13,777 bases of DNA from positions 1 through 13,777 of the forward strand of contig CACZIP010000020.1 in the NCBI GenBank assembly GCA_902781245.1, written 5' to 3'. Each line of letters opens with the position of its first letter. The first letter of the stretch is position 1. Shown piece by piece: positions 1-6,104 of this stretch. The notes under the pieces are model-generated. The model made no database searches and was not told the DNA's origin. It saw nothing but the letters and a program-made list of their open reading frames with translations. The stretch is from an uncultured Coriobacteriaceae bacterium. GTDB taxonomy: Bacteria; Actinomycetota; Coriobacteriia; Coriobacteriales; Eggerthellaceae. The position numbers and the translations under genes are program-made.

Positions 1-86
1 CCCGCTCTCTCTGCTATGATTCTACTCAGAAGAACTCCGATTGGGCCGATTTAATCGCTAAAGGGTATCGGCTCTACCCCAGTTAA
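1..86 (+). CDS. possible C-terminal tail of an upstream protein (partial)
   Basis: The third forward frame is open from the window edge to a TAA at 84-86. It reads like real protein, with Trp, Tyr and charged residues mixed and an end resembling ...DLIAKGYRLYPS. Only about 27 codons are visible, so no family can be named. The other two forward frames hit stops at 17-19 and 52-54. The gene would end about 50 bp before the patatin gene and just before its promoter. It could also be a chance open frame. Confidence 0.35.
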   Translation, partial: RSLCYDSTQKNSDWADLIAKGYRLYPS

Positions 87-101
87 AGTTACTCACACGA
101 A

Positions 102-131
102 TTGTTCGAGTAGCGCCCAGAAGCTTATAAT
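102..131 (+). promoter_or_regulatory. promoter for a leaderless patatin mRNA
   Basis: A perfect -10 hexamer TATAAT lies at 126-131. A -35-like TTGTTC lies at 102-107, giving an 18-bp spacer. The -10 ends only six bases before the ATG at 138, so transcription should start at or next to the start codon. No Shine-Dalgarno sequence is present. Leaderless genes are common in Actinobacteria, which supports the reading. Confidence 0.6.
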
Positions 132-137
132 GCCATT

Positions 138-1031
138 ATGGTCAGCAATCTCGAAAGCAATGTGTTCAAGACCGCCCTCCTTTTCGAGGGCGGTAGCATG
201 CGCGGCGCCTACACGTGCGCTGTTGCAGCCGAGCTGCTCGATCGCGGTATTTATTTCGACAACGTGTACGGCGTGAGCGCTGGCAGCTCGAACACCGTCA
301 ACTACGTCTCGCGCGACATCGACCGCACCATCTCTTCTTTTACCGATTTCATAAACATGGAGGGCATCGGTGACTGGAAGTCGTTCCTGCGGCACGAAGG
401 CTTGTGGAACGCTCATTACATCTATCAGGAAGCTGGACTTCCTGGTGGGATGTTGCCATTCGACATCGATACGTTTGTCGCCAATCCCGCCAAGGCGACT
501 ATTTTCGCGCTCGAGCGCGACACGGGGCGCGACCTCTACTTCCGCAAGGAAGACATGAGCACCCTCGGCGACTTGATGTTGCGCGTGCGCGCAAGTTCGA
601 CCGTGCCAATCATCATGCCGCCTCCGCAGGTGCATGGACGCTACTGCTACGATGGCGGGTTTGCAGTGGGCGGCGGCCTTCCACTCGCACGCATTGCAGC
701 TGACGGGTTCGACCGCGTTTTCATCGTGCGCACGCGCAAGCGCGGCTATCGCAAGACGGGCGACAATTCTTGGGCAAACGTGTTCTTCTGGCGTCGCCCC
801 GCCATGCGCGAAGCTGTGCTCACGCGCAACGCACGCTACAACGAAGCGTGCGACATGATCGATCAGTGGGAGCGCGAGGGTCGAGCCTACGTGTTCTACT
901 GCGACGAGCTGACGCTTTCGGGAAACGAACGTGATTACGACGAGCTGTGCCGAAATTACGAAAGCGGCCGTGCGCAGATAAAGCGCGAGTGGGGAAGGCT
1001 CATGGACTTTCTGGAGCGCTCGGAGGTGTAA
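138..1031 (+). CDS. patatin-like phospholipase family protein (RssA/YjjU type)
   Basis: This 297-residue serine lipid hydrolase probably releases fatty acids from phospholipids or related acyl esters using a Ser-Asp dyad. The oxyanion-hole glycine motif GGSMRG is at residues 18-23 (the usual third Gly is Ser). The nucleophile elbow GVSAG is at 45-49 with Ser47, and the catalytic Asp is in the DGG motif at 172-174. No signal peptide is visible, so it is probably cytoplasmic. The length fits small bacterial patatins with a short C-terminal extension. The ATG at 138 is the only sensible start: the conserved core begins about residue 10. It lies outside the integrative element and far from the CBASS operon, so it is best read as housekeeping lipid metabolism, not a CapV effector. 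The physiological substrate is unknown. Confidence 0.88.
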   Translation: MVSNLESNVFKTALLFEGGSMRGAYTCAVAAELLDRGIYFDNVYGVSAGSSNTVNYVSRDIDRTISSFTDFINMEGIGDWKSFLRHEGLWNAHYIYQEAGLPGGMLPFDIDTFVANPAKATIFALERDTGRDLYFRKEDMSTLGDLMLRVRASSTVPIIMPPPQVHGRYCYDGGFAVGGGLPLARIAADGFDRVFIVRTRKRGYRKTGDNSWANVFFWRRPAMREAVLTRNARYNEACDMIDQWEREGRAYVFYCDELTLSGNERDYDELCRNYESGRAQIKREWGRLMDFLERSEV

Positions 1032-1058
1032 TGAACAGGGGACGGGTTCGGTGTTCAT
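1030..1058. repeat. REP-like hairpin between convergent genes
   Basis: Immediately after the patatin stop codon, ATGAACA (1031-1037) pairs with TGTTCAT (1052-1058) around a G-rich 14-base loop containing GGGGACGGGTTC. Its first 18 bases (1030-1047) match 2898-2915 at 16 positions, and both copies sit right after a + strand stop codon in a convergent gap. The layout resembles dispersed REP-type hairpins and could also act as a two-way terminator. No U-tract follows. Confidence 0.5.
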
Positions 1059-1067
1059 CCACGCAAG

Positions 1068-1910
1068 CTAAATGCCCTCATCAACCTCGTAACCGATAAT
1101 GAGGCCGCCTTTGTCAGCGTAGTAGCTGCAGAGCGCCGTGCAAGGATGAATTTGCACATCGGCTTCGGGAGTCTGCTTCAAGATGGCGTCTTTCAGGGCG
1201 CTTGCGGCTGGAAGGTTCAGGCAATGGTCGATGTGCACCGTGCCGCCAATGCATCCGCGTTTGACCATTTCGTTGACGAGAGTTTTCAGAGTTCGCTTCT
1301 CGCCTCGGCAGTTATGGAGCAGTTCGACCGTGCCTTCGTCGCTTGCATGTCCGATTGCGCGAATGTTCAACACGCCGGCAATACGCGCCACATGCGCGTT
1401 CACGCGTCCGTTGTTCGCAAGGTTGTTGAGCGACTCGAGCGCGTACAGGATGCGGATGCTCTTTTGGTACTCGATTGTGCGGGTTAGGATGTCGTCATAT
1501 GCGTCGCCGGCAATGATGCCTTCGCGCAACTTTTCGATGATCAACCGCTCGACAGGTCCCGTTGCCTTGCTGTCGAAGATGTGCACTTTCGCGCCAGGAT
1601 GCGCTTCGATGAACTGCCTGCGTGCCATCTCCGCGGATTCGAAACTAGCCGATAGGCCGCTGCTGATCGTGATGCCGAAGATTTCATCTGCGCCTTCGAA
1701 CGCCTCGAGCCATTCGTGGACATTAGGGCATGATGTGGTGGAGGGGCCTGTGTGCTCCTGAAGAGCAAGCACCATCTCTTCGCAGTCGGTTCCGATCTTG
1801 TCGATGTACTCGCGCCCGCCGAACATAATCTTGAGCGGTACGGTGCGGTAGTCGACTCCTTCGAGTTCTAGCAGGTCTGATGACGAGTCCGATACGATTC
1901 TGATGCTCAT
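1068..1910 (-). CDS. DegV family fatty-acid-binding protein
   Basis: This 280-residue protein belongs to the DegV family. These cytoplasmic proteins bind a long-chain fatty acid and, in Firmicutes, hand it to fatty-acid kinase FakA as the FakB subunit. The family N-terminus SIRIVSDSSSDL is present. The Ser/Thr-rich ligand loop TISSGLSASF follows, then a FDS motif and the conserved NNGRV segment. The start is the ATG at 1910: a GGAGGG Shine-Dalgarno lies seven bases upstream and the family-typical first residues begin here. A longer frame to 1946 adds twelve residues with no similarity. The gene is convergent with the patatin gene and divergent from the DUF422 gene. No FakA is visible, so its role as a kinase partner is inference. 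Confidence 0.9.
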   Translation of the reverse strand: MSIRIVSDSSSDLLELEGVDYRTVPLKIMFGGREYIDKIGTDCEEMVLALQEHTGPSTTSCPNVHEWLEAFEGADEIFGITISSGLSASFESAEMARRQFIEAHPGAKVHIFDSKATGPVERLIIEKLREGIIAGDAYDDILTRTIEYQKSIRILYALESLNNLANNGRVNAHVARIAGVLNIRAIGHASDEGTVELLHNCRGEKRTLKTLVNEMVKRGCIGGTVHIDHCLNLPAASALKDAILKQTPEADVQIHPCTALCSYYADKGGLIIGYEVDEGI

Positions 1911-1940
1911 GGATGTTCCCTCCGCTTGCAATCTCCCCAA

Positions 1941-1982
1941 TTGCATTACTGTCTAAGTATAAAATATGATGAAAGGCACCAA
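1941..1982. promoter_or_regulatory. overlapping divergent promoters for the DegV and DUF422 genes
   Basis: Rightward, TTGCAT (1941-1946) and TATGAT (1965-1970) are 18 bp apart and would start transcription near 1977 for the membrane protein gene. Leftward, TATACT (complement of 1956-1961) has a possible -35 TTGGTG at 1977-1982, with a short 15-bp spacer. The two promoters interleave, so polymerase binding for one would hinder the other. Assigned by eye from consensus only. Confidence 0.45.
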
Positions 1983-2069
1983 CGATAACCATGCAAGCTA
2001 AGCTAGGTGGCCATGTCGTTGGTAAAGCGTGGTGGGAATTCGCGTTTTGAAAAATGGGGGGACTTTGCT

Positions 2070-2897
2070 ATGAGCGTCCGGAGCTTCGTCGACCAGATTC
2101 GCCCAATTGGTCATACCGAAATGCTTTCGCTTGGTATTTCGCTTGCCGTTCTTGTTGTTGTTTCAGCAGTTATGGCTGTTATCGGCGTACCGCAGGGGAT
2201 ATCGCTTCTGATAACCGTGTTGCTTGTTGACATTTTCTTCTTCGTGCATGCCTGCATGATTATTGGACGTCCGGCTGCAATCAAGATGTTTCTCATTGGG
2301 ATCATCGGCGCTTTCCTTTTCGAGGAATTCGTCGGTTTGCAAAGTGGTTTGTATTACTTCACCGATCTCATGGGCCCCCGAATCGACAAGGCACCGCTTG
2401 CTATTGGGCTCAGTTGGATGGCGGTGTTCTACATGGGATGGTTCATGGCAAACCTGGTGTGCGACGGCGCCCCTTCGCCGCGTAGAAACTCCATTCCTCG
2501 CATCATCGTGAAAGCAGCTGTGGCGGCACTCATCGTTTCCGCCTCCGATTTGGCCGCCGATCCGGTGAGCGTCGAAGGTGGGCTGTGGGTCTGGGTTGAC
2601 GGCGGGCCGTTCTTCGGCGTGCCCTATTCCAACTATATCGGCTGGTTCTTCGTAGGGACGATCATCTTGAGCATAATCGGCATCGTCAACAGGTCGAACT
2701 GCGACGAGAGCATCGACTTTGCACCGTTCGGGCCGAAGCTGTGCTCGATAGCGCCGCTCCTTGCGTTCGGGCTTATGGGAATTACGTTCATCGTTGGCAA
2801 CTACGCTGGCATCATGGGCGTCGTCGAGTTCTATGCGATGGGCGCCACGTTCCTGATTGCGCTGGTCAAATGGTTTGATTGGCTGATGAACTCGTAG
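2070..2897 (+). CDS. carotenoid biosynthesis protein family (DUF422/CruF-like) membrane protein
   Basis: This is a multi-pass membrane protein of about 275 residues with roughly eight hydrophobic helices (about 17-38, 43-62, 70-88, 110-130, 145-165, 186-205, 226-243, 249-268). The family hallmarks are visible. They are an acidic-Gly segment EEFVGLQSGLYYF at 85-97, a conserved Trp at 116, DLAADP at 160-165, and a Gly/Pro/Tyr-rich GGPFFGVPYSNYIGWF at 178-193. Characterised relatives include the C50/C30 carotenoid hydratases CruF. No other carotenoid gene is nearby, so the reaction here is not established. The start is uncertain: ATG 2070 has a GGGGGGA about eight bases upstream, while GTG 2007 or ATG 2013 would add 19-21 hydrophilic residues but have poor ribosome sites. 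Confidence 0.8.
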   Translation: MSVRSFVDQIRPIGHTEMLSLGISLAVLVVVSAVMAVIGVPQGISLLITVLLVDIFFFVHACMIIGRPAAIKMFLIGIIGAFLFEEFVGLQSGLYYFTDLMGPRIDKAPLAIGLSWMAVFYMGWFMANLVCDGAPSPRRNSIPRIIVKAAVAALIVSASDLAADPVSVEGGLWVWVDGGPFFGVPYSNYIGWFFVGTIILSIIGIVNRSNCDESIDFAPFGPKLCSIAPLLAFGLMGITFIVGNYAGIMGVVEFYAMGATFLIALVKWFDWLMNS

Positions 2898-2931
2898 AAT
2901 GAGCAGGGGATGGGTAGACGTTCAGGTGAAC
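2898..2931. repeat. second REP-like sequence between convergent genes
   Basis: Directly after the DUF422 stop, bases 2898-2915 match 1030-1047 at 16 of 18 positions. A small hairpin GTTCA-GG-TGAAC follows at 2920-2931. It is a degenerate relative of the copy behind the patatin gene and sits in the same kind of convergent gap. Confidence 0.4.
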
Positions 2932-2956
2932 AGGATGCGCCTGCGCCAGATTGTGC

Positions 2957-3646
2957 TCACATAGCAACGTCTTCGACTTTATTTGCCTTCATGAGCAGCG
3001 ATCCGCCGAAGATGATCAGAATCGCGACGGCGACAATCGCCGTAATCGTTTCGATTGCAACTACGAGCGCCGGATCCAGCTCTCCACCAAAGGTTGCCAA
3101 CAGCTGGATTTCGAGCAGCACGATGCCTCCAATCGATGCTGCCAGCGTCACTCGTTGGAATGCATGGCGCACGGGATCCCCCTTGCGGAACAGATAGGTA
3201 TTGTAAACGGCGAGCACGGCCAATACGATGGTGAGAATCGTGAGCGCCCATGCGAGACCTGCGGTGAGCAGCATAAGCTCGTGACCGATGACGTATAGAT
3301 ACATGAACGACGCCATTGCAATGCCGACAATTATGAGGCAGACGCCGCATTGCCTCATCACAGTGCGTGCTGAGCGACCCTGGGGTCTTCCGAGGCAGAA
3401 AGCCATATAGAGTGTTATCAGGCCGAGGGTCAGGAAGTAAAGCGACATCGACTGTGACCATGCGCTGTGGTTGACGAAGCCGTTAATGCCGTTAATGATG
3501 GCGAGTACGAGGTTGACGCCAGCGCCGATGCAGTTGAAGAAAGACTCTCTGAACAGGTCATCGCTACCCAGGCGACGAATCGTGCGTTTGAACCAGCCCT
3601 CATCCTTCTCTTGTTCTTTGATGGCTTTTGTATCTTGCCTGGCCAT
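2957..3646 (-). CDS. uncharacterised six-helix membrane protein
   Basis: I do not recognise this 229-residue protein. It has a charged cytoplasmic N-terminus (residues 1-33, rich in Lys, Arg, Glu and Asp). About six hydrophobic segments follow (roughly 36-57, 66-85, 100-119, 124-150, 164-185, 192-215) and a short charged tail. A Trp/Ser turn, SAWSQS at 61-66, precedes the second helix. No transporter or enzyme signature is visible. The start ATG at 3646 has an AAAGGG ribosome site a few bases upstream. It is convergent with the DUF422 gene and is the last chromosomal gene before the tRNA-Asn attachment site. Transport or small-molecule efflux would be guesswork. Confidence 0.8.
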   Translation of the reverse strand: MARQDTKAIKEQEKDEGWFKRTIRRLGSDDLFRESFFNCIGAGVNLVLAIINGINGFVNHSAWSQSMSLYFLTLGLITLYMAFCLGRPQGRSARTVMRQCGVCLIIVGIAMASFMYLYVIGHELMLLTAGLAWALTILTIVLAVLAVYNTYLFRKGDPVRHAFQRVTLAASIGGIVLLEIQLLATFGGELDPALVVAIETITAIVAVAILIIFGGSLLMKANKVEDVAM

Positions 3647-3684
3647 ACTTGCCCTTTTCTCTTATGAACTTGGAGTTCGAACCG

Positions 3685-3714
3685 ATTGTACGCCAAGGTC
3701 GCATGGTGTGTCAC
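3685..3714 (-). promoter_or_regulatory. promoter of the six-helix membrane protein gene
   Basis: On the minus strand GTGACA (complement of 3709-3714) and TACAAT (complement of 3685-3690) are separated by 18 bp. This predicts a start near 3678 and a short leader of about 30 bases carrying the AAAGGG ribosome site. Confidence 0.5.
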
Positions 3715-3825
3715 AGCTGACACCACGCCAGTTCAACCACCGGAAGTCTTCAGTCGTATTACAGAATCCGTCTGAGGCATGCACCGCGCGCTCGACGGCG
3801 TTTTTCGAGCCCAAGAATGCAAACA

Positions 3826-3847
3826 AGCCAGGCAAAGTTGCCTGGCT
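3826..3847 (-). terminator. host terminator of the displaced tRNA-Asn gene
   Basis: A ten-base-pair perfect stem (3826-3835 with 3838-3847, AGCCAGGCAA / TTGCCTGGCT) is followed on the minus strand by a T-rich run. It lies just beyond the tRNA-Asn 3' end (CCA at 3859-3861), where a tRNA terminator would be. It therefore marks chromosomal DNA to the left of the insertion point. Confidence 0.7.
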
Positions 3848-3853
3848 CGCGAA

Positions 3854-3903
3854 GTTTCTGGCTCCCCGGGTAGGATTCGAACCTACAACCCTCCGGTTAA
3901 CAG
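3854..3903. repeat. left attachment site (50-bp direct repeat, attL)
   Basis: Identical over 50 bp to 13518-13567. It begins just outside the tRNA CCA end and stops inside the anticodon loop, where the two copies diverge. At this copy the strand-exchange region is flanked by a perfect inverted repeat, CCCTCC (3889-3894) and GGAGGG (3904-3909), around the nine bases GGTTAACAG. That is the usual layout of core-type binding sites for a tyrosine recombinase. Confidence 0.88.
3859..3903 (-). pseudogene. tRNA-Asn (GTT) 3'-half fragment
   Basis: The minus strand reads an anticodon loop CTGTTAA, then a variable region, T-arm GTAGG-TTCGAAT-CCTAC, acceptor strand CCGGGGA, discriminator G and an encoded CCA. 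No matching 5' acceptor strand (TCCCCGG) or D-arm lies at the required distance to the right. This is therefore a displaced 3' half left next to the host terminator, not a functional tRNA. Confidence 0.85.
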
Positions 3904-3977
3904 GGAGGGCTAGTTGGTTAAAACCCTGCTCTGGGTTCTCAGAACCGCCTTCGACATGTGGATGACCTGTGGTTTTT

Positions 3978-4008
3978 CTGTTCTGCGCTGTAACTGCTGT
4001 TCTGTGCT
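3978..4008 (+). repeat. 12-bp direct repeat pair near the left end
   Basis: CTGTTCTGCGCT (3978-3989) and CTGTTCTGTGCT (3997-4008) differ at one base and are offset by 19 bp, about two helical turns. They lie between the attachment site and the heptamer array, a position typical of accessory-factor (Xis-like) sites. The function is inferred from position only. Confidence 0.35.
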
Positions 4009-4031
4009 CTCAACTTCGCGGACGGGGCCTT

Positions 4032-4085
4032 GTTGGTCATTTGTAGGTCGCTATGTTGGTCAAATGTAGGTCAACACGGACCGAC
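4032..4085. repeat. left heptamer array, probable integrase arm-binding sites
   Basis: GTNGGTC occurs at 4032, 4043, 4055 and 4066, with steps of 11, 12 and 11 bp, so all copies face one side of the helix. An inverted copy (GACCGAC) is at 4079-4085. The same heptamer recurs at 13448-13485 near the right end and at 13696-13737 in the neighbouring element. It has the same relation to the attachment sites as known integrase arm sites. Confidence 0.65.
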
Positions 4086-4120
4086 GGCAAGCTGTGGAAA
4101 ACACGAGCAAGGAGGCGACC

Positions 4121-5383
4121 ATGAGGTACACGAGCAGGGGCATGAGGCGGCGGCGCAACACGGACAAGTGGGAGGTGACCCTCTCGCACAAGGACCCGGT
4201 TACGGGCGAGCGGGTGACGAGCTACCACACCGTGGAAGCCAAGACCGAAAGGCAAGCCGAGAAGAAGCGCGACGAATTGATAATGGAGCTCGAGAGGAAA
4301 GGGGCGGCGGCGGGCTCCAAGCTGCTCGTAACTGAGTTCTTAGACATGTTCCTCGAATACAAGGAGAAGGCTGCCGTCGTGGAGCTGTCGACCATCAGGG
4401 GCTACCGCCACGAGGCGAAACTGGTCTGCAAATACGTCGGCGACGTGAAGCTCAGCGACCTGCACATCGCCGAAGTCAACGAGTTCATGGCGGGCATGAC
4501 GGCGGACGGCTATTCACCGAAGAGTGTGGCCGGGTGCTTCAGGCTGCTCAAGCAGGCGCTGAAATGGGCCGTGGCGCAGGACATGCTGACCAAGAACCCG
4601 TGCGACTTCTGCAAGCCGCCCAAGCGCGTAAAGACTCCTATCAACACGTTGAACCGCGCAGACAGGACGCGAATGCTGCAGCTCGCGCGTGCGGCGGGGA
4701 CGCAGCCGCTCGCGCTCGCCATCGAGCTGGCGCTCACGACCGGCATGCGACGTGGCGAGATATGCGCGCTGCGCTGGTCGGATCTGGGCGACGACTGCAC
4801 CATCACGGTGAACCACGCCTTCGGCCTGAAAGATGGCGGCTTCTACCTGAAGGCGCCCAAGACGGACAGCTCGGTTCGCACCATCCCGCTGACGGGACGC
4901 ATCTACGACGTGCTGTGCGCCATGAGGAAGGACTCGCTGCGAATCCTGGCTGATTTCGGCGTGCGCTACGCCGACCCGTTCATCCTGGGCACGCAGGAAT
5001 CAGACAGTCGCCCATACAACCCGCAGCTGCTCGGTAAGGAGTTCGCCGCATTCTGCAAGATGAACGGCTTCGACTGCACGTTCCACGACCTGCGGCACAC
5101 CTTCGCGACCATGATGATCGCAAGCGGCACCGACGTGCGCACTGTCGCGAGCTATTTAGGTCACGCGAACGTGGCGATGACGCTCAACACCTACGCAGAT
5201 GTCGATCCCGACGCCAAGCGCGCGGCCGTTAGCAAGGTCGAGGACGCCTTCGATGTGGACATGTCGAGCATCGTCAACGAGGCCATGGGAGAGGAAGAGC
5301 CCGCCGCCGTCGGCGTCACGTTCACCGTCGAGCAGCTCGAGGTGATGCTCGCGATGGCGCGCCGCGCAGAGGGGGCGATGTGA
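4121..5383 (+). CDS. int: tyrosine-type site-specific integrase
   Basis: This 420-residue tyrosine recombinase integrates and excises the element at tRNA-Asn. Residues 1-60 form a basic N-terminal arm-binding domain. Residues about 68-170 form the SAM-like core-binding domain, and about 175-370 the catalytic domain. The full active-site set is visible: Arg210 (TGMRRGE), Lys247, His322 and Arg325 (HDLRH), His348 (LGH) and nucleophile Tyr358 (NTYAD). A Glu-rich tail follows (380-420). The start is ATG 4121 because AAGGAGG lies five bases upstream. The frame extends to 4094 but has no ribosome site. The gene points into the element from the left attachment site. No separate excisionase gene is recognisable. 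Confidence 0.95.
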   Translation: MRYTSRGMRRRRNTDKWEVTLSHKDPVTGERVTSYHTVEAKTERQAEKKRDELIMELERKGAAAGSKLLVTEFLDMFLEYKEKAAVVELSTIRGYRHEAKLVCKYVGDVKLSDLHIAEVNEFMAGMTADGYSPKSVAGCFRLLKQALKWAVAQDMLTKNPCDFCKPPKRVKTPINTLNRADRTRMLQLARAAGTQPLALAIELALTTGMRRGEICALRWSDLGDDCTITVNHAFGLKDGGFYLKAPKTDSSVRTIPLTGRIYDVLCAMRKDSLRILADFGVRYADPFILGTQESDSRPYNPQLLGKEFAAFCKMNGFDCTFHDLRHTFATMMIASGTDVRTVASYLGHANVAMTLNTYADVDPDAKRAAVSKVEDAFDVDMSSIVNEAMGEEEPAAVGVTFTVEQLEVMLAMARRAEGAM

Positions 5384-5385
5384 CC

Positions 5386-5466
5386 ATGGAGGTGCTCAAA
5401 GCTTTGCTGCATGCCGCCTCGCGGTTTTCAAAGTGGCTGTTTCACGCCGTATTCAGCTTCATGTGA
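5386..5466 (+). CDS. possible 26-residue hydrophobic peptide
   Basis: An ATG two bases after the integrase stop opens a 26-codon frame ending TGA at 5464-5466. The product is hydrophobic with spaced Lys, Arg and His residues (MEVLKALLHAASRFSKW then a Phe-rich end) and could form an amphipathic or membrane helix. A GGGGGCG stretch at the integrase end may serve as a weak ribosome site with translational coupling. It might be a small membrane peptide or a regulator, or a chance frame. No homologue is recognised. Confidence 0.3.
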   Translation: MEVLKALLHAASRFSKWLFHAVFSFM

Positions 5467-5504
5467 GATTGCAGATCGTCTGACAGTGAGCATCGATACT
5501 TGCA

Positions 5505-5531
5505 AAAAAGTTTCCATAATGGTAACTTTTT
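5505..5531. promoter_or_regulatory. 27-bp dyad operator at the AbiE start
   Basis: AAAAAGTTTCCAT and ATGGTAACTTTTT are inverted around A5518, with 12 of 13 pairs matching. The dyad ends three bases before the AbiEi ATG and contains a -10-like CATAAT (5515-5520). AbiEi proteins are known to repress their own operon by binding inverted repeats in the promoter, so this is the expected autoregulatory operator. Confidence 0.65.
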
Positions 5532-5534
5532 CGC

Positions 5535-6104
5535 ATGAGAGAGATCGTATGGAACATAGACAGACTGCGCGAGATCGCACTCGACCAACACGGGTTCGTC
5601 ACCACTTCGCAAGCGGAGGAATCGGGGGTGAGCAAGGCCACGCTTTCCAAGCTCGCCGCGCGGGAGCGCATCGAGCGGGTGGCCCACGGGGTCTACCGTG
5701 TGCCGCAGGTTCTCTCCAGCCATTACGACCGCTTCATGCTGGCGGTTCTCTGGACAGGCACGCCGGAGGCGCTCATCAGCCACGAGAGCGCCCTCGACAT
5801 TTACGGCGTATGCGATGTGAACCCCAGGGCCATCGACGTCACGGTGCCGAAGGGAAAGAGGATATCCCGCAGGAGCGGCGAGGGCTATCGCATCCACCAC
5901 GAGGACATCGCGGAAGGTGACAGGACGTGGCGGGAGGAGGTGCCCGTCGTTACTTTGGCGCGCGCCATCGAGCAGTGCATGCTGGCGGGCACGGCGACGT
6001 ACCTGCTGGAGCAGGCGGCCGAGCGCGGGCTCGCCGAGGGCCTGATCGCATCGGGCGACCACAGCCGGTTGACGGAGATGCTGAGGGGGCGCTATGGCGG
6101 TTGA
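5535..6104 (+). CDS. abiEi: AbiEi family antitoxin / transcriptional repressor
   Basis: This 189-residue antitoxin is the first gene of a type IV toxin-antitoxin and abortive-infection pair. The N-terminal winged helix-turn-helix (about residues 5-57) contains the typical order QHGFVTTSQAEESGVSKATL, then a wing with HGVYRVPQ. The C-terminal part carries the usual ALDIYGVCDVNPRAIDVTVPKG-type strands (about 90-115, paraphrased) that are needed for antitoxicity in the family. The protein neutralises AbiEii without stable binding and represses its own promoter. No Shine-Dalgarno precedes the ATG at 5535. A nearby ATG at 5549 is out of frame, so a leaderless or dyad-controlled start is likely. The stop overlaps the next gene by 11 bp. 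Confidence 0.88.
   Translation: MREIVWNIDRLREIALDQHGFVTTSQAEESGVSKATLSKLAARERIERVAHGVYRVPQVLSSHYDRFMLAVLWTGTPEALISHESALDIYGVCDVNPRAIDVTVPKGKRISRRSGEGYRIHHEDIAEGDRTWREEVPVVTLARAIEQCMLAGTATYLLEQAAERGLAEGLIASGDHSRLTEMLRGRYGG

Noticed and set aside
138..1031. The patatin as a CapV-type CBASS effector
   Set aside because: It is outside the element, about 9 kb from the CBASS cyclase, on the opposite strand, and separated by housekeeping genes; the operon has its own membrane effector.
93..1058. Long minus-strand open frame of 321 codons
   Set aside because: It lies antisense to the patatin gene, whose catalytic motifs are clear; the composition (Ala, Val, His, Arg-rich) is that of a GC-rich shadow frame.
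3859..3935. A complete tRNA-Asn gene at the left repeat
   Set aside because: The T-arm, acceptor 3' strand and CCA are good, but no 5' acceptor strand or D-arm lies at the right distance; only the 3' half is present.
3471..3965. 164-codon plus-strand frame across the membrane protein start, terminator and tRNA fragment
   Set aside because: It runs through a tRNA 3' half and a terminator hairpin, so it cannot be a real gene in this form.
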